DNA of 64,000 nucleotides from Pseudomonas sp. L5B5 (GTDB lineage Bacteria > Pseudomonadota > Gammaproteobacteria > Pseudomonadales > Pseudomonadaceae). Both the position numbers and the translations under genes were made by a program. The notes beneath the pieces are model-generated. The model had not been told where the DNA came from. It saw nothing but the letters and a program-made list of their open reading frames with translations, and searched no databases. Within the stretch, counting starts at the first letter, position 1; the number at the start of each line of letters is the position of its first letter. Positions 43,602 through 53,305 of the stretch are shown piece after piece. Location: contig NZ_CP084742.1 of the NCBI RefSeq assembly GCF_020520285.1, positions 1,612,001 to 1,676,000 of the forward strand, read 5' to 3'.

Positions 43602-44549
43602 ATGCCCAGACGAATGGATTTCAGCGAACTGCACTGGCTGCTGGCAGTGGTCCAGAGCATCGACGTGGGCATCGTGGTGCTGGACCTCGAGTGCCAGGTC
43701 CAGGTTTGGAACAGCTTCATGGAAAACCGCTCCGGGGTGGCCTCCAAGCAGGCCATCGATTGCTCGTTCTTCGAGCTGTTCCCCGAGGTCGAGCGGCCCT
43801 GGTTCACCCGCAAGGTCGGACGGGTCGTGGCCCTCGGCACGCCCGCCTTCACCATCTGGAAACAGCGGCCCTACCTGGTGCACTTCAAGAATTACCAGCC
43901 GATCACCGGCCAGGGCGAGTTCATGTACCAGAACACCACGCTGCTGCCCCTGCGCTCCTCCAATGGCGAGATCCACCACGTATGCCTGGTGATCTACGAC
44001 CTCACTGACGTGGCGATCAACAACCTGGGCCTGCAGAAGGCCAACCACCAGTTGCAGCAACTGTCGCGCACCGACCACCTCACCCAGCTCTACAACCGCG
44101 GCCACTGGGAACAGCGCCTGCAGCATGAATATGCACGCCACGACACGGCCTTCGCCCTGCTGATGCTGGACATCGACCACTTCAAGTCGATCAACGATCG
44201 CTACGGCCACCAGGCCGGCGACGCGGTGATCAAGCGCCTCTCGGAACTGATCCACGCCCACCTGCGCGACAGTGACGTGGCCGGGCGTTATGGCGGCGAG
44301 GAGTTCGCCATCCTGCTACCGCACACCGAGCTGAGCGGTGCCCAGAGCCTGGCCGAACGCCTGCGCCAGGCGGCGGAGAACCAGGCGGTGCTGCACAACG
44401 GCCAGGTCATTGCCTTCACCATCAGCCTGGGCATCGCCTGCCTCGATCGCCCGGCCCGGGATCACCGCTGCCTGATCGAATGGGCCGACCAGGCGCTGTA
44501 TGCCTCCAAGCATGCAGGGCGCAATCGGGTCAGTACCTACACGCCTTGA
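43602..44549 (+). CDS. PAS-GGDEF diguanylate cyclase
   Basis: A 315-residue soluble cyclase. An N-terminal PAS domain (residues about 15-135; SIDVGIVVLDLECQVQVWN) precedes the GGDEF domain. The active loop is GGEEF at residues 231-235, an active variant, with an RxxD inhibitory site (RDSD, 222-225) in front. Co-transcribed with the CheC-like response regulator three bases upstream, so its activity is probably governed by that protein. No membrane segment. Confidence 0.88.
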   Translation: MPRRMDFSELHWLLAVVQSIDVGIVVLDLECQVQVWNSFMENRSGVASKQAIDCSFFELFPEVERPWFTRKVGRVVALGTPAFTIWKQRPYLVHFKNYQPITGQGEFMYQNTTLLPLRSSNGEIHHVCLVIYDLTDVAINNLGLQKANHQLQQLSRTDHLTQLYNRGHWEQRLQHEYARHDTAFALLMLDIDHFKSINDRYGHQAGDAVIKRLSELIHAHLRDSDVAGRYGGEEFAILLPHTELSGAQSLAERLRQAAENQAVLHNGQVIAFTISLGIACLDRPARDHRCLIEWADQALYASKHAGRNRVSTYTP

Positions 44550-44662
44550 GCAGCACTTCACGTCCTTGAAAAAAAACCGCCTGCAACGGATAAACTGCGC
44601 GCTTTTCCAGTCCATCTCCGGTCTGCTATGCCTTTTCCAGCGCCACAAGGAGTCCTGCGCGC

Positions 44663-45988
44663 ATGTCCTCGTCGAATTCGAATCTCTCCCCGCAACAGCA
44701 ATGGCACCAAGCCGTACTGATGTACGCCGAGCGCATCAACCGCTATGTCGAGACCGGCACGCGAGAGGGCTTCGACGGCCTGCAGGAACCTCGCATGCCG
44801 GACAGCGCCCACCTGCTGCCGGCCTGGCAGGCAGCTCTGGAAGCAAGCAATCAGGGGCCCCACGATGAAGCCGCGCGCCAGGCCTTTCGCCAGGACTGGC
44901 CGCCCGCGCACTTCCCGCTGTTGCCGCGCCTGGAAAGCCAGGGACGGATGATTCCAGCCCTGGCCCTGTTGCCGGACGGCAGTTTGCTGGCACGCATCGG
45001 AGCGCCCTACGAGGCCGGCTCCGTGGTGCATATCGTCAACGACCAGGTCGAGACCCTGGAACACGTGGAATTCTTCGGCATGTGCCCGCGGCGGCGCTAT
45101 GTCGCCTGGGCGCAGGCCGAGGGCGTGCAGGTGACCGACGGCTGGAATGGCCCGCAGGTGGCGAGCTTTCCCTGGCCCGATGGCCATGCCGGCCTGCCCC
45201 AGGGCCTGGACCTGCAAGACACCGGGCATCCCAGCCCCAGCAGCCTGATTCCATTCCCGGACGGGCGCAGAGTGCTGCTGGTGGGCGCCGACGGCATCTT
45301 CGTCCTGGCGGCCGATGGCGCCACCCGCCTGCTGCGCCGGCTGGAGGACATCCAGCAGGACCTGGCCGATGGCGTGGCCCCCGATGACCTGACCATCGGC
45401 CTGTCCATGGAGCATGGCGCAGTGTCGCCGGACGGCCAGTGGATCGCCGTGGGCGAACAATGCGGTTCCCACCTGGTGTTCGATGCCCGCCTGCAACCTG
45501 TGGCCGAGATCGGCCCTGCCAGCGAGTACCCGCACTTCGCGTACTTCAACCAGCGCGGCGACCGCCTGCTGCTCAACGCTTGCCACTTCTATGGCGGCGC
45601 GAGCCTGGGGGTGGCAGTGGCGGACCTGCCGGGCCTGGCCACCGACTTCTACAGCGACGACCCGCGCACCCCGGTGTTGCAGCAAGGCGCTCGGGTATAC
45701 GCGGCGGCGTCACGGGGCGACGAGTTCATCATCGGCGATGCCTACGGTTACCTGCGGGCCTTCAGCGACACTGGCGAGGAACGCTGGCAGCACTATATCG
45801 GCTCGACGTTCAGTGCCATGGACATCAGCCCCGATGGCAAGTCCCTGGTGGCCGCCACCTATGCCGGGATCATCGTGCGCATCGAACTGGACCGTGGCCG
45901 CCCGGCCTGGCAGATCGGCACGGGCGAGCACCATGAAGTGCAGCGCTGGCTGTTCTGGAAAGACCTGGCCAAGCCGCTGCTGTGGTGA
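44663..45988 (+). CDS. Beta-propeller-like protein of unknown function
   Basis: A 441-residue soluble protein. An N-terminal helical part (about 1-95) is followed by repeated beta-blade segments with tryptophan/aspartate patterns such as GAVSPDGQWIAVGEQ, LPDGSLLARIG and SAMDISPDGKSLVAATYAG, typical of a WD40/quinoprotein-like propeller. No signal peptide. AAGGAGT site before the ATG. Role unknown. Confidence 0.65.
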   Translation: MSSSNSNLSPQQQWHQAVLMYAERINRYVETGTREGFDGLQEPRMPDSAHLLPAWQAALEASNQGPHDEAARQAFRQDWPPAHFPLLPRLESQGRMIPALALLPDGSLLARIGAPYEAGSVVHIVNDQVETLEHVEFFGMCPRRRYVAWAQAEGVQVTDGWNGPQVASFPWPDGHAGLPQGLDLQDTGHPSPSSLIPFPDGRRVLLVGADGIFVLAADGATRLLRRLEDIQQDLADGVAPDDLTIGLSMEHGAVSPDGQWIAVGEQCGSHLVFDARLQPVAEIGPASEYPHFAYFNQRGDRLLLNACHFYGGASLGVAVADLPGLATDFYSDDPRTPVLQQGARVYAAASRGDEFIIGDAYGYLRAFSDTGEERWQHYIGSTFSAMDISPDGKSLVAATYAGIIVRIELDRGRPAWQIGTGEHHEVQRWLFWKDLAKPLLW

Positions 45989-45995
45989 GGCACGA

Positions 45996-47123
45996 TCAGC
46001 CCGCCTGGCGTGAGAACTCGACCTGCATCTGCAGGTTGGCCGGATCGTCGATGGCCCGCAGGTACTGCTCCAGGCTGACTTCACCCGCGCAGGCGCGGGC
46101 CCCCGGGAGCAGCGACTGGCCCTCGAGCACCTTGAGCACCACCGCTACCGCTGCGCAGCTGGGAATCTCCGGACCGTGATCATTGGCGGCGGTCAGTTGC
46201 GCGGTCATCGACAATGGCTGGCCATCCTGGCCCAGGCCATGCACATCAACGTACATGGCACTCAGGCCATCGCCCAGCCACTCGAACCAGGTGCCGCAGC
46301 GATGCAGGCGTGCGGCCCACGGCGCCGGGTCGCGCACCAGCCCCAGCTTCACCGCCTGGGCCAGCGCGGCGTTGGCCAGGCCGGCAACCTTGAGCCCGGC
46401 GCCTGCCTTGAATGACAAGGTATGGGCGCCATAACGCGCGGCGAACAGGTCCAGATCCGGCACATCGACATTGGCCACCAACCGGGTGCCCAGCCGTGGC
46501 AGTTTGCGCAGGGTCAGGCCCTGCCAGCCGATCACCGGGTGCGGCTGGCCATCCTTGAGTTGCAGGATCGGCCGGCCGGCATAGGCCAGCACGCCGAGGA
46601 TGGTGGACAGCCCGGGCATTTTCGCCGAAGAGGAAATACCGTGCTCGATGCGCTCGATCCGGGAAAAGCGTTGGCGATGCTCATCGATGATCGCGGCCGA
46701 CAGGGTCGGTACCGAGCTGCAGCCGCTGAGCACTGCTACCCCGGCTGCCCGGGCCTGGGCATCGAGGGCGCCGATACCACCGACGAATTGCCGGCAATCG
46801 GCCAGGTCGCAATAGTTGACCCCGGCCTCGATACAGCCGCGCGCCACAGCATAGGATTGCCCCTGGAACGGCCCGCCGGTATGGATCACCCAGTCGATGC
46901 CCAAGCGCTTGAGCGCCGGCCCCCATTCCTCGCCCATGGCGTCGCCGCACCAGCCTTCGCAAGGCTGGCCCTCCTCCGCGCGCAAGGCCTGGACCTTGGC
47001 TGCCAGGCGCACCGGGTCACGTCCGGAAATCACCAGGTGCAGACCGGGCCTGTGGATCAGGTAGCGACAAATGATGCTGCCAAAATTGCCATAACCACCG
47101 ACCACCAACACCCTGAGCGTCAT
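45996..47123 (-). CDS. Saccharopine dehydrogenase family (NAD(P)-binding) protein
   Basis: A 375-residue Rossmann protein. The N-terminal VLVVGGYGNFGSIICRYL is the dinucleotide-binding loop, and the middle matches the saccharopine-dehydrogenase-like fold (GRDPVRLAAKVQAL, WVIHTGGPFQGQSYAVA, CIEAGVNYCDLADCRQFV). Substrate unknown; related bacterial proteins are often annotated only at family level. The ATG at 47123 is chosen over 47132 because of its spacing to CAGGG. Confidence 0.8.
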   Translation of the reverse strand: MTLRVLVVGGYGNFGSIICRYLIHRPGLHLVISGRDPVRLAAKVQALRAEEGQPCEGWCGDAMGEEWGPALKRLGIDWVIHTGGPFQGQSYAVARGCIEAGVNYCDLADCRQFVGGIGALDAQARAAGVAVLSGCSSVPTLSAAIIDEHRQRFSRIERIEHGISSSAKMPGLSTILGVLAYAGRPILQLKDGQPHPVIGWQGLTLRKLPRLGTRLVANVDVPDLDLFAARYGAHTLSFKAGAGLKVAGLANAALAQAVKLGLVRDPAPWAARLHRCGTWFEWLGDGLSAMYVDVHGLGQDGQPLSMTAQLTAANDHGPEIPSCAAVAVVLKVLEGQSLLPGARACAGEVSLEQYLRAIDDPANLQMQVEFSRQAG

Positions 47124-47132
47124 TGCCTGCAT

Positions 47133-47560
47133 CCCTGAAGTGAAAACGTTGCGCCGCTGGATGGCCGCAATCCGAGGCGCGGCAGCTTCCTCGATTTACC
47201 TCGAATCGACAAGTGCCAGGCACCCGGCCCGGAGCACGGCGGAGGGCTTGCACAGCACTTGTAACATTAAGTTGCTAAAAAATTTCCAATGCCAGTCCGG
47301 CATAATGCTATGCAAATTCCTCATCATCTACGGCCCCGGAGCATGTTAGCCTCGTCCTGCTATGTCGGCCTCGCATAACAAACCCGCAGTTTCATCCAAC
47401 CAAGCGGGATAAAGACGCCTTGCTACTCCTCTTGCTTCACCTTCATCTGCCCAACCAACGTTTCGCCGCGAACCGTTCGATCATCGGCTCGCCAAGGGAA
47501 CTGATTGCAAAATTCGACTCGACCTGAAGGTCGATCTCTCGATCCCATCTCGGAGCTGTT
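47133..47560. other. 428-bp intergenic leader
   Basis: Spacer between divergent genes. It contains a hairpin-prone CCCGC-16-GCGGG around 47386-47411 within the probable leader of the oxaloacetate-decarboxylase-like gene. Short hydrophobic/AT-rich tracts occur at 47270-47300. No gene is supported; the plus-strand frame at 47140-47349 shows no family features. Confidence 0.45.
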
Positions 47561-48430
47561 ATGTCCAGGCTTTCCCATCAAGATTTGCGCCGCGGTTTCC
47601 GTGAACTGATCGCCTCTTCTTCCTGCTATCACACTGCTTCTGTGTTTGACCCGATGTCCGCCCGAATCGCTGCCGACCTGGGTTTTGAAGTGGGCATCCT
47701 CGGTGGCTCCGTAGCCTCGCTGCAGGTCCTGGCGGCCCCCGACTTCGCCCTGATCACCCTCAGCGAATTCACCGAGCAGGCCACCCGCATCGGCCGCGTG
47801 GCCCAGCTGCCGGTGATCGCCGACGCCGACCACGGCTATGGCAACGCCCTCAACGTGATGCGCACCGTGGTCGAACTGGAACGCGCCGGCATCGCTGCGC
47901 TGACCATCGAGGACACCCTGCTGCCGGCGCAATTTGGCCGCAAGTCCACCGATCTGATTTCCGTTGCCGAAGGGGTCGGCAAGATCCGCGCAGCGCTGGA
48001 AGCCCGGATCGATCCGGAACTGGCGATCATCGCCCGGACGAACGCCGGGATCCTCCCGGTGCAGGAAATCATCAGCCGTACCCAGCAGTACGAACGCGCC
48101 GGCGCCGACGCCATCTGCATGGTCGGCATCCGCGACTTCGAGCAACTGGAACAGATCTCCGAGCACCTGAGCGTGCCGCTGATGCTGGTGACCTACGGCA
48201 ACCCGGCACTGCGCGACGACGCCCGCCTGGCGCAGCTGGGCGTGAAGATCGCAGTCGACGGGCACGCCGCCTACTTCGCCGCGATCAAGGCCACCTACGA
48301 CTGCCTGCGCGAGCAGCGGCAGATCTTCACCCAGGCCTCGGACCTGAGCGCCACCGAACTGGCGCACACCTACACCCAGCCCGAGGAGTACATCGTCTGG
48401 GCGCGGGAGTTCATGAGCGTCAAGGAGTAA
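47561..48430 (+). CDS. Oxaloacetate decarboxylase-like protein (PEP mutase/isocitrate lyase superfamily)
   Basis: A 289-residue TIM-barrel enzyme. It resembles the Pseudomonas PA4872-type oxaloacetate decarboxylases: [51 protein letters not shown] (metal-binding DxDxG region) and [10 protein letters not shown]. The related lyase cysteine motif of isocitrate lyase is absent. It should split oxaloacetate to pyruvate and CO2. GGAG six bases before the ATG. Confidence 0.85.
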   Translation: MSRLSHQDLRRGFRELIASSSCYHTASVFDPMSARIAADLGFEVGILGGSVASLQVLAAPDFALITLSEFTEQATRIGRVAQLPVIADADHGYGNALNVMRTVVELERAGIAALTIEDTLLPAQFGRKSTDLISVAEGVGKIRAALEARIDPELAIIARTNAGILPVQEIISRTQQYERAGADAICMVGIRDFEQLEQISEHLSVPLMLVTYGNPALRDDARLAQLGVKIAVDGHAAYFAAIKATYDCLREQRQIFTQASDLSATELAHTYTQPEEYIVWAREFMSVKE

Positions 48431-48463
48431 CAGCGGCAGTTGGCCGGGGTAAGGCGCGATGCC

Positions 48464-48868
48464 TCAACCCCGGGCCGACCTCAGCGCACCCTCGACGCAA
48501 TCCAGAATCTGGCCAATGGTCCAGGGCTTGCGGATGAACGACACCGGATAACGTACCCCGGAGCTCTCGGGGGTCTCGAAACCCGACATCACCACGATCG
48601 GCATCCCGGGCCAGTGCTCGCCGCACAGGTTGCTCAGGCTCGCGCCATTGAGCCGGCCTGGCATGGTGATATCGGTCAGCAGCAGCGCCACGTCCGAGGC
48701 CCGCTCGCCCAGGAACTCCCAGGCCTGATCGGCACTTTCCAGGGCTTGGGTGGCATACCCTTCGTCTACCAGGATCTCGCACAGGAACTCCAGGACCGTC
48801 GGCTCGTCCTCCACCACCAGGATCAAGCGCCTGCAAGCACCGTTGTTCATGGGTGAAGTTGAATGCAT
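48464..48868 (-). CDS. Single-domain response regulator receiver
   Basis: A 134-residue receiver domain without an output domain. The acidic pair is in LILVVEDEPTVLEFL, the phosphoacceptor aspartate in LLLTDITMPGRLNG and the conserved lysine in SFIRKPWTIG. The ATG at 48868 fits best; a longer frame begins at 48916. It probably relays phosphate to or from an unlinked sensor kinase; no kinase gene is adjacent. Confidence 0.85.
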   Translation of the reverse strand: MHSTSPMNNGACRRLILVVEDEPTVLEFLCEILVDEGYATQALESADQAWEFLGERASDVALLLTDITMPGRLNGASLSNLCGEHWPGMPIVVMSGFETPESSGVRYPVSFIRKPWTIGQILDCVEGALRSARG

Positions 48869-49037
48869 GAGTGACACTCCCTGGCAGGTTGGATGGGCGA
48901 GCCAAGCCGCCGACACACTTATGAGCGGTACTGCGAAGATAAATTCACTTGCCGTGACCGTCGGCGGATAATGCCAGCCCCGCCAGCTTCACCCAAGTAG
49001 CGCAATCGGCGATGAATGAACGGAGGCTTGTCATTTC

Positions 49038-49787
49038 ATGGAGTTCGATCCCAAGCGCCTGGCGCGGGCCAGGCACGTGGTGGTGTTCAGCGGTGCCGGG
49101 GTCTCGGCGCAAAGTGGCATCCCGACCTTTCGTGATGCCCTGACCGGCCTCTGGGAACACTTCGATCCCGCGCGCCTGGCCACGGTACAGGCCTTTCGCG
49201 AGGACCCGGCCCTGGTCTGGGGCTGGTACGAATGGCGGCGCCAGAAGGTGCTTGAGGCCCAGCCCAATGCCGCCCACCTGACCATCGCCGAACTGGCTCG
49301 TCGCCTGCCGCGCCTGACCCTGATCACGCAGAATGTCGATGACCTGCACGAGCGTGCCGGCAGCCTCGATGTGCTGCACCTGCACGGCAGCCTGCACGCT
49401 CCCAAGTGCTTCGCCTGCCACCGCCCCTTCACCGGCCCATTGCCCCTGCCGTCGCTGCCCGAGCAAGGCGCCCGCCTGGAGCCGCCGCGCTGCACCGGCT
49501 GCAACGGCAAGATCCGGCCCGGGGTGGTGTGGTTTGGGGAAGCGCTGCCGGAGCGAATGCTCAAGCGTGCCGTCCAGGCCGCCCGCGAGTGCGACCTGCT
49601 GCTATCGGTGGGCACCTCCGGGCTGGTTCAACCAGCGGCGCGGATTCCCCACCTGGCCCTGCAACAAGGCGCGTGCGTGGTGCATATCAACCCGCAGCCC
49701 CAACCCTGCACTGCCCCGGGGGAATACAACCTGGTGGGCAGGGCCGGCGAAGTACTGCCTCACCTGCTGGACCAGGCCTTTGCCTGA
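49038..49787 (+). CDS. Sir2-family NAD-dependent deacylase, class III type
   Basis: A 249-residue sirtuin. The NAD-binding GAGVSAQSGIPTFRD opens the fold, followed by LITQNVDDLHERAG with the catalytic histidine at H116 (LHLHGSLH). Two CxxC pairs (CFAC and CTGC) bind zinc. Tyr64 and Arg67 in WGWYEWRRQ match the Y-x-x-R pair that class III sirtuins (SIRT5, CobB) use to bind succinyl- and malonyl-lysine, so desuccinylase/demalonylase activity is likely. GGAGG site before the ATG. Confidence 0.9.
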   Translation: MEFDPKRLARARHVVVFSGAGVSAQSGIPTFRDALTGLWEHFDPARLATVQAFREDPALVWGWYEWRRQKVLEAQPNAAHLTIAELARRLPRLTLITQNVDDLHERAGSLDVLHLHGSLHAPKCFACHRPFTGPLPLPSLPEQGARLEPPRCTGCNGKIRPGVVWFGEALPERMLKRAVQAARECDLLLSVGTSGLVQPAARIPHLALQQGACVVHINPQPQPCTAPGEYNLVGRAGEVLPHLLDQAFA

Positions 49788-49838
49788 CCACCGGGCGGTC
49801 CACAACGGGCCGCCCGCCTCTTTCAAGGACGCTCCAAC

Positions 49839-50492
49839 ATGTCGGATACCCAAGACCTCCCGTGGTTCGAAGCCGCCTGGGGACAACGCGAAGAACAGGT
49901 CTATCGCAAGCTGTTCGGTGACCTCGGCCCGGGAATCCATCCCCTGGACATGAGCCTGTTCCGCGACGCCGCAGTCGACCCGCGCTGGCTGACCCATGGG
50001 GTCTTCGAGTCGCCGCCCAACGCCCGCCACGACAGCTGGCTGTACGTCACTTCGGGGCTGTCCAATGCCTGGCACGACGAACACCCGAATGCCGAGGGCT
50101 GGTCCGGCCTGGGCCGCGAGCTGTTGCTGGAAACCCGCGAGCAATCACCCTGGGCGCTGTACCTGTTGCGCCATTTCTGCGCCTATCAGTTGCTGCTGGC
50201 CGCCGGCCATTTCGGCGAGCGACCGCTGCTGGATGAATGGGATCGCATGCGCCTGGGCAATCCCATCGACGGCAGCACCAGCCAGCTGCAAAGCGTGCTG
50301 TTCATCGCCGCGCCAGGTTTTGCCGGGACGCAGCAACTGCTCTCCGGGCGCTTCGACTTCCTGCAACTGGTGGGCATGACCCCGGATGAACACAACTGGG
50401 CCGAGACCGAAGGCTACCCGCAGTTGCTGGAACGCCTGGCGCGGGCCGGCGCCTCGCCGGTGATCGATCCGCAGCGGGCCGGCATCCTGTGA
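49839..50492 (+). CDS. Suppressor of fused (SUFU) domain protein
   Basis: A 217-residue soluble protein with the bacterial SUFU-like pattern DSWLYVTSGLSNAW near residue 65 and LFIAAPGFAGTQQLLSG later. In bacteria this domain often occurs as an immunity protein for polymorphic toxins, though function is unproven. AAGGA site before the ATG. It follows the sirtuin gene by 51 bases; no toxin gene lies nearby. Confidence 0.7.
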   Translation: MSDTQDLPWFEAAWGQREEQVYRKLFGDLGPGIHPLDMSLFRDAAVDPRWLTHGVFESPPNARHDSWLYVTSGLSNAWHDEHPNAEGWSGLGRELLLETREQSPWALYLLRHFCAYQLLLAAGHFGERPLLDEWDRMRLGNPIDGSTSQLQSVLFIAAPGFAGTQQLLSGRFDFLQLVGMTPDEHNWAETEGYPQLLERLARAGASPVIDPQRAGIL

Positions 50493-50714
50493 CCCTCCCC
50501 GAAAACCATGGGCCAGGCCGCGACTCATCATTTTTCCCGCCACGGTGGTTCGTCATGAGGTAGATTCAAGCAGCGAACACCTTCGCAGCGACCATCGTTT
50601 TCTTGCCCAACCGCTGGAAACCCGGCCTCCCGATACGGATGGCCCTGTTCACTGCCCCGCTCTTCTGCGCCACCTGGCCATGACCCGGTGTCGCCGCTTT
50701 CAGGAAATGGATGA

Positions 50715-52088
50715 ATGCCGCAAAGACATGTGATCAATGCTTCGGTCAGCCCGAAAGGCAGCCTGGAGACCCTCTCGCAACGTGAAGTGCAGCAACTGAG
50801 CGCCGCCAGCTCCGGCAGCATCTACACACTGTTCCGCCAGTGCGCCCTGGCCATCCTCAATACCGGCGCCCACGTCGACAACGCCAAGACCATCCTCGAC
50901 GCCTACCACGATTTCGAAGTACGAATTCACCAGCAGGACCGCGGCGTGCGCCTGGAACTGCTGAACGCCCCGGCCGATGCCTTCGTCGACGGCGAGATGA
51001 TCGCCAGCACCCGGGAAATGCTGTTCAGCGCCCTGCGCGACATTGTCTATACCGCCAACGAACTGGACAGCCAGCGCATCGACCTGGAAAGCTCCCAGGG
51101 CATCACCGACTACGTCTTCCACCTCCTGCGCAACGCCCGCACCCTGCGCCCCGGCGTGGAGCCCAAGATGGTGGTGTGCTGGGGTGGCCACTCGATCAAC
51201 ACCGACGAGTACAAGTACACCAAGAAGGTCGGCCACGAGCTGGGCCTGCGCAAACTGGACATCTGCACCGGTTGTGGCCCGGGCGTGATGAAGGGACCGA
51301 TGAAGGGCGCCACCATCGCCCACGCCAAGCAGCGCATGAGCAACAGCCGCTACCTGGGGCTGACCGAGCCGGGGATCATCGCCGCCGAGGCGCCGAACCC
51401 CATCGTCAACGAGCTGGTGATCCTGCCGGACATCGAGAAACGCCTGGAAGCCTTCGTCCGGGTCGGCCACGGCATCATCATCTTCCCGGGTGGCGCGGGC
51501 ACCGCCGAGGAGTTTCTCTACCTGCTGGGCATCCTGATGCACCCGGACAACCACGACCTGCCGTTCCCGGTGATCCTCACCGGGCCCAAGAGCGCGGCGC
51601 CGTACCTGGAACAGCTCAACGCCTTCGTGCTGGCGACCCTGGGCAAAGCGGCCGGCCAGCACTACCAGGTGATCATCGACAACCCGGCCGAAGTCGCCCG
51701 ACAGATGACCGAGGGCCTGAAGACCGTCAAGCAGTTCCGGCGCGAGCGCAACGACGCGTTCCACTTCAACTGGCTGCTCAAGATCGACGAAGGCTTCCAG
51801 CATCCGTTCGATCCGACCCACGAGAACATGGCCAACCTCAAGTTGAGCCATGCCCTGCCACCTCATGAACTGGCGGCCAACCTGCGCCGGGCGTTCTCCG
51901 GCATCGTCGCCGGCAACGTCAAGGACCAGGGCATCCGCCTGATCGAGCAAAAAGGTCCCTACAGCATCCACGGCGACCCGGCGATCATGCAGCCCCTGGA
52001 CCAGCTGCTCGAAGCCTTCGTCGAGCAGCACCGCATGAAGCTGCCGGGCGGCGCGGCCTACGTGCCCTGCTATCGCGTGGTGAGCTGA
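50715..52088 (+). CDS. ppnN: Pyrimidine/purine nucleotide 5'-monophosphate nucleosidase
   Basis: A 457-residue LOG-family nucleosidase, homologous to E. coli PpnN (YgdH). It cleaves nucleoside monophosphates to base and ribose phosphate and is stimulated by (p)ppGpp. The catalytic loop FPGGAGTAEEFLYLLGIL and the KMVVCWGGHSI strand at the start of the Rossmann core are clear, as are the N-terminal regulatory helices and the C-terminal domain of unknown function. The length matches the enzyme. A hairpin terminator follows. Confidence 0.92.
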   Translation: MPQRHVINASVSPKGSLETLSQREVQQLSAASSGSIYTLFRQCALAILNTGAHVDNAKTILDAYHDFEVRIHQQDRGVRLELLNAPADAFVDGEMIASTREMLFSALRDIVYTANELDSQRIDLESSQGITDYVFHLLRNARTLRPGVEPKMVVCWGGHSINTDEYKYTKKVGHELGLRKLDICTGCGPGVMKGPMKGATIAHAKQRMSNSRYLGLTEPGIIAAEAPNPIVNELVILPDIEKRLEAFVRVGHGIIIFPGGAGTAEEFLYLLGILMHPDNHDLPFPVILTGPKSAAPYLEQLNAFVLATLGKAAGQHYQVIIDNPAEVARQMTEGLKTVKQFRRERNDAFHFNWLLKIDEGFQHPFDPTHENMANLKLSHALPPHELAANLRRAFSGIVAGNVKDQGIRLIEQKGPYSIHGDPAIMQPLDQLLEAFVEQHRMKLPGGAAYVPCYRVVS

Positions 52089-52112
52089 ACCTGGGGCAGA
52101 ACCGACCACAAG

Positions 52113-52146
52113 CCCCGCATTCCGGTCCAGGGAGTGCGGGTTTCAG
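52113..52146 (+). terminator. Terminator after ppnN
   Basis: Stem CCCCGCATTCC pairing with GGGAGTGCGGGG-like bases (one G-U pair) around a short loop, then TTTC. It ends the ppnN transcript and converges on the lipoprotein gene. Confidence 0.6.
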
Positions 52147-52151
52147 CCCCG

Positions 52152-53177
52152 TCACGGCACGCCTTCCATCCCCTGCGGTACTGGCGCCGCCTGCAACTGG
52201 CCCTCGAGCTGGCGCCCCAGGTAATGCACCCCGGCCATGACTCCGTGCTCCGGATCATGCAACTGCCTGAGCCAGGCCTGGTCGAACGCTTCGCCCAGGT
52301 CGCGCCGGGTCTGGGCCTGCAGATCCTGGCGATCGTTGTCCTGGACCAGCGCCCGCACACCGGCCACGCCCACCGAGATCAACGCCCCGGCCACCCGTCC
52401 CACGGCGGCGGCCACCGCGCCGGCGACTCCGCGTCCGGCAAACTGGGCCTGGAGCTTGTCGCTGGTCTGTTGCGCAACCCGCGGCACGCCCGAGGTGCCC
52501 GAGGCCTGCTCGGGCACACGCAACCTTTGCAGCAGCGGACCATAGGCCGGCAACCGGGCGATCGGCTCGACCTGCAGCAGTTGCCGCAGACTGGCCCGCT
52601 GGCTCGCCTGGGGCCCCAGGTCGATGGCCGTGATCCGCTCCAGGTGCTGGTCCAACTGCACGGCTGGCAGTTGCAGAGCACCCGTGGTCAGCGCCAGCTG
52701 CTGACGCAGCAACTGCACATAGAACTCCATGGCCTGCGCGGTGATCTGGTCGGCATCGATCTCCAGCGCCACGGGCACCAGCACCCGCTGCTGATACTGC
52801 TCTTGCAGATACAGCGCCAGGCGCCTGGAAGCCTGGTCGCTGTCGCGGCTGTTGAGCGAGTACCAGCCGACCTTCAGCGACAACCACTCCTGGGTCCAGT
52901 AACCACTGAACCAGGGAATGAAGTGCTCGTCGGTCTGCTGGTAGACCCGGGTCCGCCACTGGTCCATGGAGCCCTGGGCATAGACTTCGGCCTGCAAGGT
53001 GGCAGAGCGCGAAGCCTGCAGCAATGCACGGTCCACCTGCTGCCAGGTGGCCGCGGCAACCGGGGCCTGCACCACGGGTTCAGGGGCGCGACCGGCGCAG
53101 CCCACCAACGCCAGCAGCCCGAGGGCGACCAGCCAGGCCCTGCCGTGAACGCTATCCAGCGCCTGTGAGCACACCAC
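52152..53177 (-). CDS. Predicted outer-membrane or periplasmic lipoprotein
   Basis: A 341-residue protein of unknown family. From a GTG at 53177 (preceded by GGGAGGGG) the N-terminus carries a lipoprotein-type signal with lipobox LVGC, so the mature protein should begin at that cysteine. The rest is helical and glutamine-rich, with a glycine/alanine hydrophobic stretch near the end (GVAGAVAAAVGRVAGALISVGV) that may enter a membrane. The frame is open farther upstream to 53216, but that start lacks support. Confidence 0.65.
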   Translation of the reverse strand: MVCSQALDSVHGRAWLVALGLLALVGCAGRAPEPVVQAPVAAATWQQVDRALLQASRSATLQAEVYAQGSMDQWRTRVYQQTDEHFIPWFSGYWTQEWLSLKVGWYSLNSRDSDQASRRLALYLQEQYQQRVLVPVALEIDADQITAQAMEFYVQLLRQQLALTTGALQLPAVQLDQHLERITAIDLGPQASQRASLRQLLQVEPIARLPAYGPLLQRLRVPEQASGTSGVPRVAQQTSDKLQAQFAGRGVAGAVAAAVGRVAGALISVGVAGVRALVQDNDRQDLQAQTRRDLGEAFDQAWLRQLHDPEHGVMAGVHYLGRQLEGQLQAAPVPQGMEGVP

Positions 53178-53305
53178 CAGCCCCTCCCTGAATGCAGTGC
53201 CGGACCCGGTCCGCACTGAGCTTTTTTCAGTATAGGTAGCGCGACACCGGTATATTGCCCCGGCGCTCGCGCCATGGACTTGTCTGCCCCGCCCAAGGAA
53301 CCCTC

